A stretch of DNA of 8,881 nt from Bacteroidales bacterium (GTDB lineage: Bacteria; Bacteroidota; Bacteroidia; Bacteroidales; UBA12077): NCBI GenBank assembly GCA_003446015.1, contig DMBU01000010.1:1-8881 (forward strand), written 5' to 3'. A program made the position numbers and the translations under genes. The first letter of the stretch is position 1. Each line of letters starts with the position of its first letter. The notes beneath the pieces were generated by a model, which saw only the letters and a program-made list of their open reading frames with translations, ran no database searches and had not been told where the DNA came from. Positions 6,105-8,881 of the stretch are shown here, in pieces.

Positions 6105-8723
6105 ATGAATTCAAAAGAAATCAGAAGTAAGTTTTTAGAATTTTTTGAGAGCAAAAATCACACGATAGTTCCTTCAGCACCGATGGTTATTAAAAATGAT
6201 CCAACCCTTATGTTTACTAATGCAGGGATGAATCAATTTAAAGATATTTTTTTAGGTAACGGTAGTGCAAAAGATAGCCGTATTGCTGATTCACAAAAAT
6301 GTTTGAGAGTTTCAGGCAAGCATAATGACTTGGAAGAAGTTGGTCATGACACATATCATCACACTATGTTCGAAATGCTAGGAAATTGGTCTTTTGGAGA
6401 CTATTTTAAAAAAGAAGCTATTGAATGGGCATATGAATTTTTAGTGACAGAAATGGGTATTGATCCTAAAAGACTCTACGCCACCGTATTTGAAGGTAGT
6501 GAAGAGGATGATTTAGATTTGGATAAAGAAGCACAAGAATATTGGAAAAATTACCTGCCTGATGTTAGAATCTTAAACGGATCGAAAAAAGACAATTTCT
6601 GGGAAATGGGCGACACCGGACCTTGTGGTCCATGTTCTGAAATCCATATTGATTTAAGGAGCGATGATGAAAGAAAAGAAATTCCCGGATCAAAACTAGT
6701 AAATAAAGATCACCCACTGGTAATTGAGATTTGGAATCTCGTGTTTATTCAATATAACAGAAAATCAAACGGGGCGCTAGAACTGCTCCCTAGTAAACAT
6801 GTTGATACAGGAATGGGATTTGAACGACTTTGTATGGCATTGCAAGATAAAAAATCAAATTATGATACCGATATTTTTCAACCTCTGATTCAAGAAATAG
6901 CAAAAAATTCAGGAAAAAAATATGGAGATAGTGACCAGGCAGATGTAGCAATGCGCGTAATTTCTGATCACTTAAGAGCCATAAGTTTTTCAATTGCCGA
7001 TGGACAATTGCCTTCAAATGTTAAAGCTGGCTATGTTATTCGTCGGATTTTAAGACGTGCTGTACGTTATGGTTATACCTTTTTGGAGTTTACAGAACCA
7101 TTTATTTATAAACTAATACCAACTTTAATTGAAGTGCTTGGAGAGGCTTACCCAGAATTGGTAAGTCAAAAAGAGTTAATTGAAAAAGTAATATTCGAAG
7201 AAGAAGCATCTTTCTTAAAAACCTTAGAAACAGGAATACGATTACTTGATAAAATCATTAAAAATATTGAGGAAGAAGATTATAATGTAATTCCTGGAAA
7301 AGTTGCATTCGAATTGTACGATACGTATGGTTTCCCTTTCGACTTAACTGACCTTATTGCCCGAGAGCATGGTTTGGCAGTTAATAAAAAGGAGTTTGAA
7401 GATGAGATGGAAAACCAGAAAAACAGATCAAGAAGTGCTGCAAGCATAGATACTGAGGATTGGGTTGAATTATTGAAAGATGATGTTGAAGAATTTGTTG
7501 GTTATGATTACCTGGAAACTGAAGTGAGAATTGCGCGTTATAGAAGAATCAAACAAAAAAATAAAGAATTATACCAGCTTGTTTTTAATTTATCCCCTTT
7601 TTATGCCGAAAGTGGCGGGCAGGTTGGAGATCAGGGATATATAGAAGCGAATGGAGAAAAAATAAGTATTCTGAATACAATTAAAGAAAATAACTTAAAT
7701 ATTCATATTACCGAGAAACTTCCCATTGATCCTAAAGCTACCTTTAAGGCTGTTGTAAGTTCAAGTAAGAGAGTGTCAACTGCCAATAATCATACGGCAA
7801 CTCACCTTTTGCATTTTGCATTAAGAAAAATTTTAGGCGAACATGTTGAACAAAAAGGATCACTTGTTCATCCTGACTATTTAAGATTTGACTTTAGTCA
7901 TTTTCAAAAATTAACTGAAGAAGAAATAAGGAGTATTGAAATTTTAGTAAATGAAAAAATCAGACAAAATATTTCTTTAGATGAACATCGTAACATTCCA
8001 ATAAAAGCAGCTTCAGAAATGGGAGCCATTGCTTTATTTGGCGAGAAGTATGGAGATACGGTTCGTGTAATTAAATTTGATGAATCTATTGAATTATGCG
8101 GTGGTACACATGTTAAAACTACCGGGCAAATTGGATTTTTCAAGATTATGAGTGAGAGTTCAATTGCAGCGGGGATAAGAAGAATTGAAGCCATCACCGG
8201 AGAAAAAGTTGTTGAATATGTGTTTAATCAGATTCAGGAATTAAACGAAATTAAAGCATTATTTAAAAATCCAAAAGATACTGTTGAAACTGTAAAAGCA
8301 ATGTTCGAAGAGGTATCGAAACTGAACAAGCAAATCGAAGAAATGACCAATGAGCAAGCTCAGGCAATTAAGAAGCATCTTAAAGAACAGGTTGAGATAA
8401 TTAATGGTATAAGTTTTATTGGGTATAAAATCGGGCTAAATTCAGTGTCTGCAATTAAGGATATTGCATTTCAGTTAAAAAATGAAATTGATAAGCTTGT
8501 ACTTGTGTTAGGTGCAGAAATAGAAGGTAAGGCAAATCTATCTGTTATGATTTCAGAATCGCTCGTTAATGAAAAAGGATGGAATGCTTCTCAAATTATT
8601 CGAGAAGTTGCAAAAGAAATTCAAGGTGGTGGAGGTGGCCAGGCATTCTATGCTACTGCAGGGGGTAAAAACCCACAAGGCTTAAATGCAGCAATTGAAA
8701 AAGTGAAAGAATTTATTTCATAG
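6105..8723 (+). CDS. alaS: Alanyl-tRNA synthetase
   Basis: 872 residues, normal for bacterial AlaRS, which charges tRNA-Ala with alanine using ATP in the cytoplasm. The class II catalytic core comes first: the motif 1 region with PTLMFTNAGMNQFKD, then FEMLGNWSFGDYFKKEA, then motif 3 with GMGFER (236-241). A tRNA-recognition helical domain follows to about 460. The editing domain, which removes mischarged Ser and Gly, has its four zinc ligands: H563 and H567 (HTATH), C665 and H669 (CGGTH), one position off the E. coli residues H564, H568, C666 and H670. A helical stretch rich in Glu/Lys (about 715-765) precedes the C-Ala/DHHA1 domain with its glycine run GGGGG and AGGK (about 842-857). The start is supported by an AGG at 6097-6099, 5 bases before the ATG, and by the usual N-terminus MNSKEIRSKFLEFF. 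It is divergent from the M23 operon. No clear intrinsic terminator with a T-run follows. Nothing unusual is seen in the protein. Confidence 0.99.
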   Translation: MNSKEIRSKFLEFFESKNHTIVPSAPMVIKNDPTLMFTNAGMNQFKDIFLGNGSAKDSRIADSQKCLRVSGKHNDLEEVGHDTYHHTMFEMLGNWSFGDYFKKEAIEWAYEFLVTEMGIDPKRLYATVFEGSEEDDLDLDKEAQEYWKNYLPDVRILNGSKKDNFWEMGDTGPCGPCSEIHIDLRSDDERKEIPGSKLVNKDHPLVIEIWNLVFIQYNRKSNGALELLPSKHVDTGMGFERLCMALQDKKSNYDTDIFQPLIQEIAKNSGKKYGDSDQADVAMRVISDHLRAISFSIADGQLPSNVKAGYVIRRILRRAVRYGYTFLEFTEPFIYKLIPTLIEVLGEAYPELVSQKELIEKVIFEEEASFLKTLETGIRLLDKIIKNIEEEDYNVIPGKVAFELYDTYGFPFDLTDLIAREHGLAVNKKEFEDEMENQKNRSRSAASIDTEDWVELLKDDVEEFVGYDYLETEVRIARYRRIKQKNKELYQLVFNLSPFYAESGGQVGDQGYIEANGEKISILNTIKENNLNIHITEKLPIDPKATFKAVVSSSKRVSTANNHTATHLLHFALRKILGEHVEQKGSLVHPDYLRFDFSHFQKLTEEEIRSIEILVNEKIRQNISLDEHRNIPIKAASEMGAIALFGEKYGDTVRVIKFDESIELCGGTHVKTTGQIGFFKIMSESSIAAGIRRIEAITGEKVVEYVFNQIQELNEIKALFKNPKDTVETVKAMFEEVSKLNKQIEEMTNEQAQAIKKHLKEQVEIINGISFIGYKIGLNSVSAIKDIAFQLKNEIDKLVLVLGAEIEGKANLSVMISESLVNEKGWNASQIIREVAKEIQGGGGGQAFYATAGGKNPQGLNAAIEKVKEFIS

Positions 8724-8765
8724 CTATTGCAAAAGAGCGAAGAGTCTGTGCGAAAAGTCTTAGTC

Positions 8766-8845
8766 TTTGTGAATCCTTCGTGTTCCGAAAGCTTTCGGAA
8801 CTTTGTGGTATAATTATAATAAGCTGTTACACAAAGGCTCACAAA
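8766..8845. repeat. Imperfect inverted repeat flanking a palindrome
   Basis: The left arm TTTGTGAATCCTTCGTGT (8766-8783) and the reverse complement of the right arm 8829-8845 (TTTGTGAGCCTTTGTGT) agree at all but about three positions and one single-base gap. The arms are 45 bases apart and enclose most of the 20-base palindrome and an AT-rich stretch. This could fold as a long hairpin in RNA or reflect two facing copies of the same short repeat. Confidence 0.55.
8782..8801. repeat. Perfect 20-base palindrome
   Basis: GTTCCGAAAGCTTTCGGAAC reads the same on both strands. As RNA it would form an 8-base stem with an AGCT loop. Only TTTGTGG follows on the plus strand, so it is a poor intrinsic terminator, although it is the only strong hairpin after alaS. 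It interrupts the CTTCGTG / CTTTGTG word series: taking out 16 bases (8786-8801) leaves a continuous CTTCGTGTTCTTTGTGG, which suggests that a small palindromic insert entered the repeat. Confidence 0.75.
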
Positions 8846-8881
8846 CCTGCCCGCCGGCAAGGCCATAGCCGTCAAGCTAAG
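8846..8881. repeat. GC-rich tail, possibly part of another interspersed repeat (cut by window end)
   Basis: From 8846 to 8875, 21 of 30 bases are G or C, against a strongly A+T-rich background. It contains TGCC/GGCA facing each other (8848-8851 and 8856-8859), GCCGGC (8853-8858) and GGCC (8861-8864). It resembles GC-rich interspersed repeats known from Bacteroidota genomes, from memory only. The element continues beyond the window, so its full form cannot be seen. Confidence 0.4.

Larger units (their letters stand above)
8724..8881. other. Noncoding repeat-like region after alaS
   Basis: 158 bases with no credible gene. It contains several copies of a short CTTTGTG-like word: TCTGTG near 8746, CTTTGTG at 8765-8771, CTTCGTG at 8776-8782 and CTTTGTG at 8801-8807. 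From memory, degenerate runs of this kind (CTTTGTG, CTTCGTG, CTTTGTGG) are frequent between genes in Bacteroidota, but I cannot search for them. A palindrome, an inverted copy of part of the run, and a GC-rich tail are listed separately. The open minus frame across 8648-8875 overlaps the alaS end in antisense and looks spurious. Confidence 0.6.

Noticed and set aside
6790..7017. Open minus-strand frame of 75 codons inside alaS
   Set aside because: Overlaps motif 3 and the tRNA-recognition region of an intact alaS, and has no coding evidence of its own.
7904..8197. Open minus-strand frame of 97 codons inside alaS
   Set aside because: Antisense to the editing domain, whose zinc ligands fix the true frame. 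The hydrophobic look of the product reflects reverse translation of AT-rich codons.
8782..8801. Palindrome as the intrinsic terminator of alaS
   Set aside because: The stem is good but it is followed by TTTGTGG rather than a T-run and lies 58 bases after the stop within a repeat; the evidence favours a repeat element, though weak termination is not excluded.
8648..8875. Minus-strand frame of 75 codons across the alaS end and the repeat region
   Set aside because: It reads through a 20-base palindrome and repeat words and overlaps the conserved glycine-rich end of alaS; no family resemblance.

Overview
The window looks like ordinary chromosomal DNA from a member of the Bacteroidota, probably the Bacteroidales/Marinilabiliales side. 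The reasons are the strong A+T bias, start codons mostly without Shine-Dalgarno sequences, a promoter of the Bacteroides type (TTG, 20 nt, TAGATTTG), and proteins typical of that phylum: a long Nif3 protein with an inserted PII/CutA-like domain, a very short MerR protein, and membrane-anchored M23 peptidases. Genus cannot be decided from the sequence.

Layout. Positions 3-119 hold the last 38 codons of an unidentified plus-strand gene. A hairpin at 126-151 lies between this gene and a convergent minus-strand gene group. That group, read from right to left, is: two adjacent paralogous M23 peptidases (5959-4988 and 4943-3972), a secreted PQQ-like beta-propeller protein (3961-2468), a small MerR-type regulator (2404-2069), a Nif3-like dinuclear metal protein (2032-938) and a coiled-coil/C4 zinc-ribbon protein (933-175). 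The gaps are 44, 10, 63, 36 and 4 bases, so the six genes could form one operon running from the promoter at 6000-6030 to the hairpin at 126-151. Weaker signals inside the group could subdivide it. Facing away from it, alaS (alanyl-tRNA synthetase, 6105-8723) is complete and canonical. The last 158 bases hold a noncoding repeat-like region with a perfect 20-base palindrome, an imperfect inverted repeat and an unusually GC-rich tail that runs off the window.

How the genes fit together. The two peptidases probably cut peptidoglycan peptide crosslinks from the outer face of the inner membrane. The beta-propeller protein is exported and may act in the same compartment. Nif3 and zinc-ribbon genes are neighbours in many unrelated bacteria, so they probably share a function that remains poorly defined. 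I see no defence system, mobile element with a transposase, CRISPR array, tRNA or rRNA. The window is mainly conserved housekeeping content. Its most interesting points are the collinear M23 duplication, the propeller gene lying inside the cluster, and the repeat region after alaS.
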